A DNA stretch of 64,000 nucleotides from Lamellibrachia satsuma (Eukaryota > Annelida > Polychaeta > Sabellida > Siboglinidae): positions 3,892,501-3,956,500 of the forward strand of contig BSQZ01000034.1 of the NCBI GenBank assembly GCA_033239005.1, read 5' to 3'. Both the position numbers and the translations under genes were made by a program. The notes under the pieces are model-generated. The model was given only the letters and a program-made list of their open reading frames with translations. It was not told where the DNA came from and did no database searches. Shown piece after piece: positions 52,571-64,000 of the stretch; position 1 is the stretch's first letter; the number at the start of each line of letters is the position of its first letter.

Positions 52571-53523
52571 TAGGGGAGACCAGGGCGGGATGTAGCAGTT
52601 TTGACATTATTGTTGTAGGTAATATTAAGTAAATGAAAAATGTAACTACGCTAAATTGGAAAGACATATCTCCATCATTGATTGGTATAGTGTTTACCCG
52701 TGTCTCATTTATAAGTTAATTGGGAATTCATGAAATGTGGGCTGATCCAAGCTGCTTGCAACTTGCCCCACATCGGACTAACTTATAACACACTTCGGGG
52801 TAAGTTGTAACGTATATTGTTGTACGATAAATGGAGCAAATTAGCAAAGTATTGGTTATTCATGAGGATAATATGCAGCTAGGCGGCACATGTAAGACAC
52901 GTTATACCTATGCATGTCCAGCAACCACACAGAGTTGGCGAGGACACATTGATCGTGAACTAGGAAGGGGTATACATGACAAGGGATACAGGGGAAATGA
53001 AGCTGCTTGCACATCTCTTAGTTCCTTGAAGCTGTTGTTGTTGTAGCAGCTTTAGCACGATGCCCTCCCGTAGATGGGTTGCAGTATTATTACTGACAGG
53101 AATAGCAATAATGTTATAATGCTGTTACCACTTACACCGTTTACTGTGTTACAACCTATCCCACAGTCACACAATAAACATTACTGACCATATCACAAAA
53201 AAAAAACAGTGGACTATTCCCTATAAGTATTATAGCCCTCTATAAACACTGGTCTCCTGACTTTTTAACTGCAGGTAGGTCAAAGTGCTACAAAAGTGCA
53301 TACACATACTATATGAACTCGTCAAACAATTCAAAGTGTTAGTTTGACACCTCAAAACATGAAATATAGCTTCATTCTGCAATTACTGCGAATTCTGGCA
53401 TGGCATGACAGAGATATACAAGAGCATGATAATAACACCTGGTGAATAACACTGGATAACAACTATTGCAGTTAGGCCCACTGTTACAACATGTTCTGTT
53501 ACTTCTAGCCCCAGTTTCCCCTA
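52571..53523. mobile_element. Probable non-autonomous DNA transposon with terminal inverted repeats
   Basis: The left end TAGGGGAGACCAGGGCGGGA plus TGTAGCA is matched at the right end, inverted, by TAGGGGAAACTGGGGCTAGA plus AGTAACA, about 20 of 27 positions identical. The 950-bp interior has no intact transposase. Flanks suggest insertion at an AT-rich site, but no clear target duplication was fixed. Confidence 0.55.
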
Positions 53524-53529
53524 TTAAAA

Positions 53530-54287
53530 AAAATAATAAAATGATAGGCAGCAGTAATGTTGTCAATATCCCCCCAAGATTGGCTTGTAGATTGTTACAC
53601 ATATATACTGCTGTTTTAGGAAATGTATGATCGTCGTACGTGCAAATCCTTGTGCTAGTTATCTGGTTTGTCTGGATATAATAGGACACAAGTCATCCTT
53701 ACTTTTGCGGGACCGCAATACAGGTGTTTATTCTTATCTGATGGAGTTACACCTTCTGATGAGACAGGCTAACGCTACAAACATTTCGAGCCCTGTTGAG
53801 TTATGGATTTATTGCATCGCCTCCTCTGTGTAGGCGCTAAGCGCAATCCTCTCATGGAGGTAATGTTTCGACAATTGCCTGAATTAGGCACTTTATTTAA
53901 GATGCATGGATGTTTTTCTATTTTAAATGCAACACAGGATTTTGGTACCAAGGGTAAATTTCCATTTGTTCGCACTATGCGCATGAAATGTTGCTGCTCG
54001 ATGCAAATATTCAACGAGGAATCACACCAGTGTGTGAATGTGTCGACCCAAGTTTGATTTATATAACTTATTATGTATGGTGCGCAAGTAAATTATTTGC
54101 TTCAGAAACAACCAGACCGCTGCGTTATATCGCTATTCTCTCGTCTCTGTATTCAATAGAGTTCATACTGGCGTCGCCACATAAATCGCAGGTAGCCAGT
54201 TCACCCCATCTCAAAATCATACATCCACTTTGACGACAATATGCATATATGTGCGTTGTGGTGTGTGTGTTGGTTGGAGGGGGTGCA

Positions 54288-54339
<52 letters not shown>

Positions 54340-54540
54340 AGTGTGCGCGTGCATGTGCGCGGTGGTATGACCTGAATGCGCACCAGCAATTTCATGGGCG
54401 AGTACGAGCGCGTATGCATTATGCATGTTTTGCTAGAACGTTTTGTATTAGGATACTCTTACATATTACTAGTTATATTACATATATTACAAAACAATAT
54501 GTTGGCTGGACAAAGCCATTGTTGTTTCCAACTAATTACG
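53530..54540. other. Non-coding stretch with (GTGC)n at 54288-54340
   Basis: About 13 GTGC units. Elsewhere only short unsupported open frames. Confidence 0.5.
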
Positions 54541-54900
54541 TCATTGCAACTGGGCACTTGAGTAAGGTAACGTAGTTTCAAACAAAAACGAAGGTTATTG
54601 TGTTGATAGTCAAATGTTTAATGCAAATACTATCCACAATTGTATGCCATTGAAATATATATTTTTTTACAAACATTAGGAGTTTACTAGATGAAATAAA
54701 TATGTGCAAACTCTGCACATCAGATGTCATTTGTGGCAGGATTGTGCGGAAGGTTGGCACTTCTTTTTTACTTCCGATTTAACGAGTGGTTAATATCGCA
54801 ATAGTTCACATCGTGGATGGATTGTTATACTTTTCTTATGAGGCTTTGTATAGGTGTGAACGTCTGCTCATGCAAAAGCGTGAAAGCGCTAGTGAAAAGC
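54540..54900 (+). repeat. Dispersed repeat family M, copy 3
   Basis: Starts at TCATTGCAACTGGGCACTTG and shares the ordered blocks listed for the 16.4 and 41.4 kb copies. Confidence 0.7.
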
Positions 54901-55174
54901 AATAAATATATTTCGTCGTCGTTATTTCGTCAAAAAAGTAAGAAAGTTTGAACAACGAAAAATAGGTATTTCCCTGCCGAATCCTTGACATCTTTGCGTT
55001 TGAAGCAGTTTATGCCTTTTGTACTGGGCACTGCGGTTCGGAACCTGGCCAGGCCAGGTGATTGTCTACATTCCAGTGATCAAGATGCATGTTGCCTATG
55101 TGCATATCGTAAAAAAACTAAAATATAATATGTATTACTGAGTAATGTCGTGAGTCAACCAGTTATCCTACATA

Positions 55175-55440
55175 TGTTAATATTAAGGAAAGTTAGTAGA
55201 AATAGACGACATGAAGTAACAATAGTAAAGGATCAGTGTATATTGGATATCAGGAAGTACGTGTTCTCGCAGAAGAAAATAAATGGATGGAACAAATTAT
55301 AAACAGGTCGCGTAACTGATAGCAGCGTGAATATGTTTAAAAACAAGGTTGACACATATATGTCAGGAGGGCGGGTTACACATAGATAAAAACAGTTTGG
55401 ACTCTCGATTAGCTAATGGCTTCCTTGTCCACTTGACATC
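55175..55440 (+). mobile_element. CR1/jockey-like LINE 3' fragment
   Basis: RT C-terminal remnants (AAAGGATCAGTGTATATTGG, GCAGCGTGAATATGTTTAAA) and the usual 3' region. A stop splits the INGWNKL segment. Confidence 0.75.
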
Positions 55441-56820
55441 TGAGCCTTTGCAGCGGTATGGTATGTTGTCTGGGCAACGCAATTGTTGTTACGTCATTGG
55501 GATCCCGGCTGAGAATCTGCTCGACATATACAGACACTACTGGGAGTCTGGTGAACTACCGCAGGACTTCAATGATGCGCTGATTGTGAACACATATAAA
55601 CGTAAACGATAACGGTGAATATATTTAAAAACAAGGTTGACACATATACCTCAGGAGGGCGGGTTACACATAGATCGGCAGGACTGCGGCAAATATCGCG
55701 TAACCTCGCTACTGGCCATTGGAAGCCAGAAGCACAGTGCGGCTTCGTTCATCAAGCAGCACGATCGACATGATCTTCAACTTACGACAGCTGCAAGAGA
55801 AGACAGCCGAACGTAACATACCGCTTTACATCGCATTCTTTGATTTTCAATAGCGTTCGACTCGATCAGTCGCCCTTGTCTCTGGCGACTTCTTTTGAAA
55901 TCTGGCTGCCATGACAAGTTCATATTGATGCTGGGGACATTTTACGAGGGCATGCAAGCACAGGTGATGATTGAAGGTAAATTGACTGAAGCATTTCCTG
56001 TCGCACAATGGTACGCCACTCAAAGTCGCTACCACCTTTAGGAGCACCATCGCAAGCGACTGCAGCCTCGATAAAGAACTGTCGGCTCGAATTCAGCCGG
56101 CATCTGCCGCGTTCGGACGGACTACGCGAACGATTATGGAACAAAGACAATACCAAGCGTGTAACAAAATGCAAGGTCTACCGTGCTATCATCCTGGCAT
56201 GTATTCTGTACAGTTCAGATACATACACCTATGCCACTTACGAGTCATCCTCGGAATCAGGTTTTCAGTCCGGGTGAGCAACACTGAAGTACTGCAACAT
56301 ACCGATATGCCGAGAATCGAGGGAAATGCTTCTAAGCCGGCAACTTACCTGGACCGGTCACATTGTACGGATGAATGGGGATCGACTGCCTAAGGCAGTT
56401 CTGTGCGGCGAGCTATGGCAGGCAAAGCGAAATGTTGGAAGACCACACTTCCTCTACATGGATTACACAAAGCGACACCTCCACGCCGCCGATATCAATA
56501 AAAGGCACTGGGAGGAGATGGCGCACGATCGCAGTGCATGGCAAAAAAGGAGCCGCAAAAAGCCGAAACAAAAAGAGCAACCGATGCCGAAATCAAATGA
56601 CAACGCCACCATGAAGGTGCGCTCGCGCTTGCAAATCGAACAAATCAGCAGCCAGAGTTCGCATGCCGATACTGCGGAAGGAAATTGGCGGCTCGTATTG
56701 GCCAGCTATCCCGTGAAAGAGCTTGTGCGAGATAACGTTGAGCGATTTGTGATATTAATGTCACACTCGAAACCGAGAAGTCCACCGATGACGTCATTGC
56801 AACTCTGCATTTGAGTTTAC
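55441..56820 (+). mobile_element. Second LINE family, decayed reverse transcriptase
   Basis: Broken + frames give LPQDFNDALIVNTYKRKR, DCGKYRVTSLLAIGSQKH, QHDRHDL and IPLYIAFFDFQ (RT fingers and palm, normally NYRGISLL ... IAFIDL), YEGMQAQVMIEG, and a C-terminal region RQLTWTGHIVRMNGDRLPKA, GELWQAKRNVGRPHFLYMD and HWEEMAHDRSAWQ. This is the conserved tail of another non-LTR family, distinct from the CR1-like copies. Many stops and frameshifts. Confidence 0.78.
55613..55672 (+). mobile_element. Nested CR1-like LINE fragment
   Basis: 60 bp (AATATATTTAAAAACAAGGT then TGACACATATACCTCAGGAG) from the CR1-like 3' region, placed between the TYKRKR and DCGKYR codons of the second LINE family. Confidence 0.6.
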
Positions 56821-57000
56821 GTAACATAGTTTCAAACAAAAGCGAACGCTATTTATACACATTTTCAACGCAAACACTATCTACAATTGTACGCAGTTGA
56901 AATTGAGAGATTCATTAACAAAACATTAGGAATTTACCAAATGAAATGACAATGTGGAGAATCTGCACATCAAATGTAAGTTGTGACAGTGCTGAAATCG
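56780..57000 (+). repeat. Dispersed repeat family M, copy 4
   Basis: GTCATTGCAACTCTGCATTT, AGTTTCAAACAAAAGCGAA, ACTATCTACAATTGTACGCA and AACATTAGGAATTTACC match copy 3 in order. It directly abuts the end of the second LINE family. Confidence 0.65.
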
Positions 57001-57244
57001 TGAGTGACTTACATTACCTTCACTATGTGGCGCCACTGGGTGGCGAGTTTGGTATATCCGCCGACTCATATAGAGTTATATTATGCACTAGAGGCTCCAC
57101 TGGTTAAGTCGCGTAGCATCTATTCATTACGACATGTTACCTAGCTCTCTTCGTCCGAGAACTACCTCTCACTTTTACTGTGTGGATTGTGTTTTTACTT
57201 AAATTCAACTCAGTGTATACTTGTAAAATTGATTAATAATCGTT

Positions 57245-57423
<179 letters not shown>

Positions 57424-57539
57424 CTTATACTGCGCTAATATCCTCGAGAGATCAAAGCTCGGCATCGCACCAAAACAAAAAGGGTTGTTATACAGTTCAT
57501 AATCGATAAGCAGTTCCAGTTGAAAACAGTTGAATTGGT

Positions 57540-58360
57540 ACGCTGGGGAGCTATAGAGGGTAAGCAAGTTTAAACAGGTGGGTTTTTAATTTACCGCGAA
57601 ATTTTGTCATAGTTCCGACATTTGTCTTAACACCGGGAAAAACAGGTAGATTAGAATTAGATGATCGAAATTTGCTATGCTGTTTTGCAGGAGTGAGCAG
57701 TGAATGTAATGTAAATATGCTGGTTGTTTGGATGAAAGTGCTTGATAGATAATTGTACAGTTCTGAAAAATAATGCGATATCGCACAGATAACCAATGCA
57801 ATGATTTAAGTGATAGTGAGTGAGAGAAACGAGGAGACCGGGTAACTACCCTTGCCAGACAATTTTGCACACGTTGAAGTTTAAACGTATCTTCGAGAGC
57901 AATATTGTTATAAAGGGAATTGCAATAGTCAAGTCTACTGCTAACAAGTGCAGATGCAATAGTTTTGGCGACTGCAAAATACATATATCGGCGAACACGT
58001 CAAAAGTCACGAACGTGATAAAAGCAGCAACGACAGGTGTGTGAAATATGCTGTCTAAAGTTTAAATTATTATCAAAGGTGACTCTTAAATTCCGTGCTG
58101 AGACGGCCGGTGTGAAATGCCGGCTTAGCATAGGTGTCCGGAACATCAAGTTTACCTCTCTGCTTTTGTGTACAAATAATAAGAAACTGTTTTATATGCA
58201 TTTAACTTTAATTTGCTCTCAGTCGTCCAGTGGAATATATCTTGGAGACATTTCCTGAGTTGGTTTAAGGAGCAATTTGTACCCGGTGTAGCAGAGGAAA
58301 GGTAAATCTGTGTATCATCTGCATATAGGTGGAGGTCCAAGTTGTGAGTAAGCCAGTTTC
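57540..58360 (-). mobile_element. LINE reverse transcriptase remnant, minus strand
   Basis: On the minus strand: [18 protein letters not shown] (the YADD catalytic motif), LKLNAYKT, SSRLDYCNSLYNNI, LQRVQNCLARVVTRSPR, LHWLSVRYRI and FRGKLKTHLFKLAYPL. This is the standard order for the palm, thumb and C-terminal region of CR1/L2-type elements. Frames are broken. It is flanked by (TA)n arrays on both sides. Confidence 0.85.
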
Positions 58361-58365
58361 AAATT

Positions 58366-58515
<150 letters not shown>

Positions 58516-58619
58516 TAACAGTAGTAAGTCCATTTAAGATTCAAACTAAAAAGAACAACCCCAAAAATGCATTCGGAAAAGAAGAGAATGTTTTGTTGGA
58601 CGAAACAGGCTCCCAATTG

Positions 58620-60970
58620 GTGAGAATGGTGTCACTTTATCCACCCCCGGATGGTGGCGCCATTAGGCACTAAAATGCTACCTTAGGAGCAAGCACAGCC
58701 TGTCGTTGTTTCCGATGAGATGGCTGGTCATATCGCGGCTCGGTGTCACATGTTCGTTCTGCAATCAGCCACTGTTATGTCCATGGGGACAACTGGGGAG
58801 AGTCGGTCTCCAGCACTAACCTCTATTAGTCTATCCGGAGTGACAATTCATCAAACCCAGACTCGATGTCCAAGTTAAGCGTATCAATGAATGAATTAAT
58901 TGATACTACATTAGATGGTGGAAAAGTGCATTTAATGTAGTAAGAAGAATGTTGATGTGCTAAACGACAGGACAATTACATTTCGAGTTTTTGTATTTGA
59001 TGTAACATCAAGGGCACGCGCACAAGCACTCTCGCACGCTGGGTAACTGCTAAATATTTGTGTAATTTACGGAGATTTTCTACAAAAGTTTCAGCTCAGC
59101 CAACACCTCTACACAACATATCACTGAAAACAACGCATTAATTAATACAGCAATGGATTTATTTTATATTTACTTACAGTCCCATCGCAACCAGTATAAC
59201 TAACTGCTAATATGTTACCTTTAGTTATCCGATGTTCCAATTTGCTACGAAAGATGAATTTCATGATGTATTTTGAGGTAAAACAACACTCGTCTTCATT
59301 ATTTATCCACTGTTCAACTACCCCATTGGGTGGTTCAAATAACCCCTTTTCGAAAGTTAAGCTTTTGTAATTAACTTCTCATTAATGCGCGACGAGATGT
59401 AAACTAATCTTATTACCAGTGCATAGTTAGACCATTAGTTGGTGCACATACAATAAAGTCTAGTTACATGCATTGGTAGTTTACCCACCAGCAGACATTA
59501 AGCACCAAGAGTTTTAAAAATAACAGAAAAACGTAATTTTAACTTAACATTTCTGACATATGTGGCAAATGGCACATAGTGTACGTCAATCGTGGTCTAA
59601 TAACATTTCCAATCACTGGGTGATACAAAGTAACTGTCGTTGTTTGTAGTTTCCTGCGAAACATGGATGGCTCAACTAACCAAGCAAGTGGCTCAAATAA
59701 CACCCCCTACTCATGTAAGGTGGTTCCCTTCACCTCACTTCATCCATTAACTGGGATGGTCGTAGCGGTGCCATTTCCACGTAGAGTCTACTCCACCTTG
59801 GTCTGTCCTCTGCTGGGCATAAGCTTAGATTTGTCTATATTTTTGTTGATCAAATATATAGACCAGTGTTCTATGAGTCCAAAGCCGGTCACTCATTTAC
59901 CCGAATGAGTGATATGCTACTCCAGTACCTTTAGAAATTTGCCCTAGGCATGATAAGGTCTTTATTTAAAACTAACATCGTGCTTCGCAGTTATCACATG
60001 TTTATTTCCAAAGCGTGTGAAGAAGAAGAAGCAAACTATACAAACAACAGTTAATTGGCAGTACTGAAAAACCGACGCACACAATAAAATGATGTAATTA
60101 TATTCTATTATAGTGTAACCACGCCCAACAAGGTACTTTTTCTTTAATTATAGCCCGTTTCGCAGCAACAGTTTTAGAAACCAGATTATCCCATAACTTA
60201 TTCTGCGCGTAATTGTATGATCCTAATTAAAAGCAACCACGTCCTGAACAGGTTAATAACAATGCATAATAATTCGATTGATCATATATCTAACCGGGTT
60301 CATTTCCATTTTTGAATTGATGTAATGTTATTTCGTGTTGTTCAATTTAAAAACAAAATTGTCGTCGTAGTCACCTGGCCATAAATTCACAACAGTTGTT
60401 CAACACACAAACTTAGTGCAACGCATAAACTTAAGGCTGCACGATGCTAAATATATTATCAAAAATATACTACGCATATATTGTGTATATTGTGCAGAAA
60501 TTATATTGTGGATCTGTGTGGTTTCTATTGTTCAAACTGTGTTTTAGTTACAGTATGGTTGATATTGTTTATTAACGTAATAAGTCAAGCGCATCGAGCT
60601 ACAATGTTGAGACTTGGCCAATCCTTTCCGTATATCCGATGTTCCTTATATCCATGGGTACATAAAACAATGCAGGCCAGAGTGGGGATCTTAAGGTCGC
60701 TTCTTTTAAACGTATGTTCTTTTAAGTTACCTCGGAAGTCTGTACAGCGGTGGTCCACTGTACACGTTTGCTACGATTTTAACACATGTTGCAGCGATCG
60801 AAAACAAAAAATTTAGTTTAAGTAATAATGGCCCTATATGTTGTCTGCCTGCAAAGGTATATCCACTTTCTTCGCACTAAGACGAAATTTCTAGGGTTGT
60901 TTTGACATTAACTTTCGTTATATAGTAAAGCTGCGGAAGTTTACTCTCACAAATCCGTTTACATGCACAT
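58620..60970. other. Intergenic stretch, no gene recognised
   Basis: Open frames at 59663-59908 and 60481-60816 on + are unrecognised and lack splice or homology support. A near copy of the GTGGCGCCAC palindrome (GTGGCGCCAT) lies near 58655. Confidence 0.4.
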
Positions 60971-60977
60971 TCGTCAT

Positions 60978-61153
60978 CTAGACAATATTTTCACTGTCAT
61001 CTTCGACGTTGACTTCCTCGACGATGATGCGCGATGTGGAGCCCCAGCCGGTTTTACTGTCGCCAGGGTTGCCAGTAATATCAATGATGCAGTCACCCAC
61101 CTTCCACTCTACTTGCACGTGTCCGGCCGCCAAACCACGACAGTACCCCTCCA
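60978..61153 (-). CDS. Gene 4 exon C
   Basis: 176 bp, with VEGYCRGL, GDC and TGW motifs and a terminal TAG. Confidence 0.9.
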
Positions 61154-63366
61154 CTGAAGCCAAACGTATTGGTGTGTCATCATTAATTTTGAATTATCAT
61201 CAAAACGAAAAGAAAGTTGAAAACGACACGTTAATACAATTAATATATGTTTATAGCGACATTAAGCAACAAAGCAGTAGTACGTGTAGGTAAATTGCAG
61301 AGGTCAGCTAGTTCTACACAGCCTCACAAACCAAAACATGGTAAACAAACAAACTGGGGCACTGTCAGTCCTAACGTATTCATTTAATTTTTATTTTCAT
61401 TTGATTCTCTATCGTGCCTTATCTAAGTAATACCTATAACCCAATATACATTAATTTCCCTGTCAATGCATTCATAATGAATATCCATTGGGTGTGATCC
61501 CGAAATGGCACTTTCAAATGTAAAGGGGCACGGTTTTCCATATAAAAAACACATTTTCAGTGGTCTGAAAGGTAATAGTGTCCATGAGTGGAACATTTAC
61601 GTATTATTTACATTGCAACTGGATATGTAGGAAGACTCAATTCATGTGTGGATCATTGTATGATGAACATCGCTGATTCATTCAATCACAACTGCTTCAA
61701 AACCAAAGTTGACGAACAATAACATTATCGGCTGTTGTCGCTAAAGAACATCGTAGACAATTCACCGAAGCCAATCAGAACTGCTTGGAATGGTGGTAGG
61801 TCTTAGTGCTTTCAGCCTCCTTCTTTTCATTGTGGTGATGAACCTGACCAGTGGAAAGGTTCATCACCAGAAAGAGAGAACACTGTACGCTGACGACCCA
61901 ACGATGACGGCAAATAACAAGGAAGAAGTAGAGAAGACATTGCAAGAATAACATATTCAGAAAACATGGCTTCCGAATTAATCTTAAAAATGTGGACAGG
62001 TGACCGGAGGTGGGTTTGTAATAGTCGATGGAAAGACCATTAAGACCAGTTGGACAGCTTTGAGTACGTGGGGATAATTGTGTGAGAGGAAGTGTGTGTG
62101 AAGTAGCAGTGGGTATAGAGGAGGTTGCAAGCGGGAGCAGCAGCATAGATAAGGGTGGTTTGAATTATGTGGGACAGAAAGTTGAAGAAACGCTAAAAGG
62201 GAAAGTGTTAGAAGCCTCTGTGGTTCCAGTTTTTGTATATGGGTTGGGAACAATTGCATTGACAAAGAGACAGGGTGAGAATATACATTTAGGAGAGAAC
62301 AACTGGGTCATGATAATAAGTAATCGAGAAGACAGGAGGGAGATGGGTGAATTAAAAGAAGAGAAGAGGGTGGTACAAAAGGAGAGGAAGACCGAAATTA
62401 AAATGGAGTGGCAGGGTTAAGAGATACCTCGAAGGGCAGAGGCGAAGAGCTGAGAGTGGGAGATAATGACAGAAGATCGCGACAGCGGACCACACTAAAC
62501 GATGTTGCTCCCACCCCACAAGAGACTAAGGGGGATACTATGAGGAAGATGAAGACGACGTTGAAGATGGAGGAGATATTAGTGGAAAAATTAAGTAATG
62601 CATGACAAAATCAAACCGATCACCTTTTGCTTTCAAATATAATCATTTGTTGGCCACACACTTGAAAGATATGAAAAATAGAAATAACCTGGGCCACTGA
62701 AGGTAAGAGGATGAGAGGAAGACCTGGGGAATGAATGTGGGAGCAGAGAGAAAACAACTCGGATGGAAGTCTTGGAAGGCGCCAGAGAATGCAGCTTGAC
62801 ATAGCACGAAATGAGTTACTGCGTGGCCTTATGCACGAACTAGGATAAGAACAGGATAAGTAAGTAAAGTAAATAATATTTTTTTTCCGCCATTTCGTTT
62901 TGATTAATATGTGTGGACAATGTGGTATCGTCGAAACGCGTATATGCTATCGTGGCTGATGCGGGAGTGAAACTTTGGTAGCGATTGCTCAGCATCGTTC
63001 AATTCCAATAATAATTTGGAAGGTTAATTTGAATGTAAACTACGCATTGAGTTAATGTAGAGATCTAAGATAAAATCATATATTACTACCATGGTTTAGC
63101 AGCGAGCAATCAAGACGTATAAACTGTATTACAAAGATATTACAAACGCGTATCTTACCATATTTCGGATCGTGTATATTGGTGGACTTGATGTTGACAT
63201 GGATTTGAGTGTCGATGGTCATCGGCTGCTCGCATTCTTTGCCGTTCAGCGTGAAATACCAACGTCGACAGGAGTAGTCTTTAGTGCCTTGGTGTATGAG
63301 TCGAAGGGCGCCGTTCCACGCCACCCGAAGCACCGTGTCATTTATCTTCTTTTCGAAGTCACATGC
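60978..63366 (-). CDS. CTHRC1-like secreted protein, gene 4 (exons B and C; 5' part beyond the window)
   Basis: Exon B is 63366-63159 (208 bp, acceptor GTGACAG, donor GTAAGA) and exon C is 61153-60978 (176 bp, acceptor GCTTCAG, stop TAG). They join in frame. The domain reads [43 protein letters not shown], then VEGYCRGLAAGHVQVEWKVG, GDCIIDITGNPGDSKTGW and SRIIVEEVNVEDDSE. Exons A and L were not found between 63367 and the window end, so they should lie further right. The 2-kb intron holds a decayed LINE. No lesion was seen in the two exons. Confidence 0.86.
61950..62600 (+). mobile_element. LINE C-terminal remnant in the gene 4 intron
   Basis: Broken + frames contain LNYVGQKVEETLKGKVLEAS, VVPVFVYGLGTIALTKRQ and ENNWVMIISNREDRREMGEL. 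These match the region after the RT domain of a non-LTR element (usual form VVPVLLYGLE...LTE...ENNWVRRI). It lies on the strand opposite to gene 4. Confidence 0.7.
63159..63366 (-). CDS. Gene 4 exon B
   Basis: 208 bp, phases 0 and 1, all core motifs intact. Confidence 0.9.
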
Positions 63367-63419
63367 CTGTCACGACGAGAGACGAATGTATTTCTGCCAG
63401 TGACTTTTCACTAGTAACA

Positions 63420-64000
63420 TCTCAGCTAGCAAAACTCATCGGGCCAACGAAGTACCAATGTACCTCTTCGTGGGCCGTCATTAGCCAAATCAAATTCGCT
63501 AGTTAGGATTTTCTCCGGTATATCAATCGCTTTCAAAGCCATTACTTAGATTCAATGTATTGATACACTACTAGAAAATGTGCCAGTTAGTTAATACCGT
63601 AACACTGCGAATCCACACATTTGTTGTTAAAGCGTGCATTTGAGTATTACTGAAAATGCGATGATGCATATCATTCATGGTGTTACAATAATGTTCCGGT
63701 ATATCAATACATTTGATACTGCTTAATTATTGAGAGTTTAAGGTAGCTGGGACGGCTAGGGTGTCAGTTGATTTTTTCATTATTGTTCTCATAAAATGCT
63801 AGGATATTCTGAACTAAACGCCGACACCACAACAGATCACCAGTCACTAACGTCATATCTCGCCAATCCATCCTTAAAAAAACATTTCTTTTGGAAATCC
63901 CCTTGATTTCTGAGAACCTCTGACGATGTTTCCATAGTAACGACCGAGTGCGCTACGATGTTCGAAACAGCTATATTCGTTCGCCGTGAAAGTGGAACAT
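63420..64000. other. Gene 4 intron, nothing further recognised
   Basis: Upstream of gene 4 exon B. No exon L or A signature (KQCS codons or the LCACTVNVP codons) on either strand. Confidence 0.5.

Overview
This is animal nuclear DNA: split genes with GT-AG introns, non-LTR retrotransposon remains, a tRNA-derived SINE, a decayed piggyBac transposon and many long (TA)n, (GT)n and tetranucleotide arrays. There are no operons, rRNA genes, tRNA genes or CRISPR arrays. The species cannot be fixed from the sequence. The gene content and the repeat-rich, AT-rich introns fit a marine invertebrate, and nothing seen is decisive.

The main content is a cluster of small secreted-protein genes whose C-terminal half is the CTHRC1 (collagen triple helix repeat-containing 1) domain. 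Each has four coding exons: A (signal peptide, short Cys-rich stretch, heptad-like helix), L (short linker with a KQCS motif), B and C (the two halves of the CTHRC1 domain). Intron phases are 1, 0, 1 in every intact copy; exon B is always 208 bp and exon C 176 or 179 bp. Gene 1 is on + (7363-15234, about 233 aa). Gene 2 is on - (25156-23243, about 223 aa). Gene 3 is on - (50865-46978, about 226 aa). Gene 4 is on - and enters from the right edge with exons B and C only (63366-60978). No Gly-X-Y repeat is visible in any of them.

Between these lie broken copies: an exon A remnant (17105-17246, -), a frameshifted exon A plus an intact exon L (21444-19216, -), a copy that lost exon A but kept exon L and the promoter (34.0-32.55 kb, -), and two diverged pseudogenes in an inverted duplication (34010-35325 on -, 42105-43874 on +). 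Several dispersed repeats are simply duplicated pieces of these genes, namely promoter, introns and 3' flank.

Region by region: 0.46-2.9 kb holds a decayed LINE on +. 3.4-5.1 kb holds the first two coding exons of a Patched-domain gene on -. 5.2-7.3 kb holds minisatellites. 7.36-15.2 kb is gene 1, with a LINE in its last intron. 16.4-23 kb holds duplicated remnants and pseudogene 3. 23.2-25.2 kb is gene 2. 25.4-31 kb holds simple repeats, duplicated flank and a possible Mutator-like transposase remnant. 31.3-35.3 kb holds pseudogenes 4 and 5, and 38-40.6 kb a dead piggyBac element with a SINE inside it. 42.1-44.7 kb holds pseudogene 6 and its flank. 47-51 kb is gene 3. 52.6-53.5 kb holds a probable non-autonomous DNA transposon. 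55-58.4 kb holds two further LINE remnants. 61-63.4 kb is gene 4, with another LINE remnant in its intron.

Taken together, this is a locus where a CTHRC1-like secreted protein family has been expanding and decaying by segmental duplication. If the family resembles vertebrate CTHRC1, the products are extracellular and could act in matrix or Wnt-type signalling. That functional step is inference.
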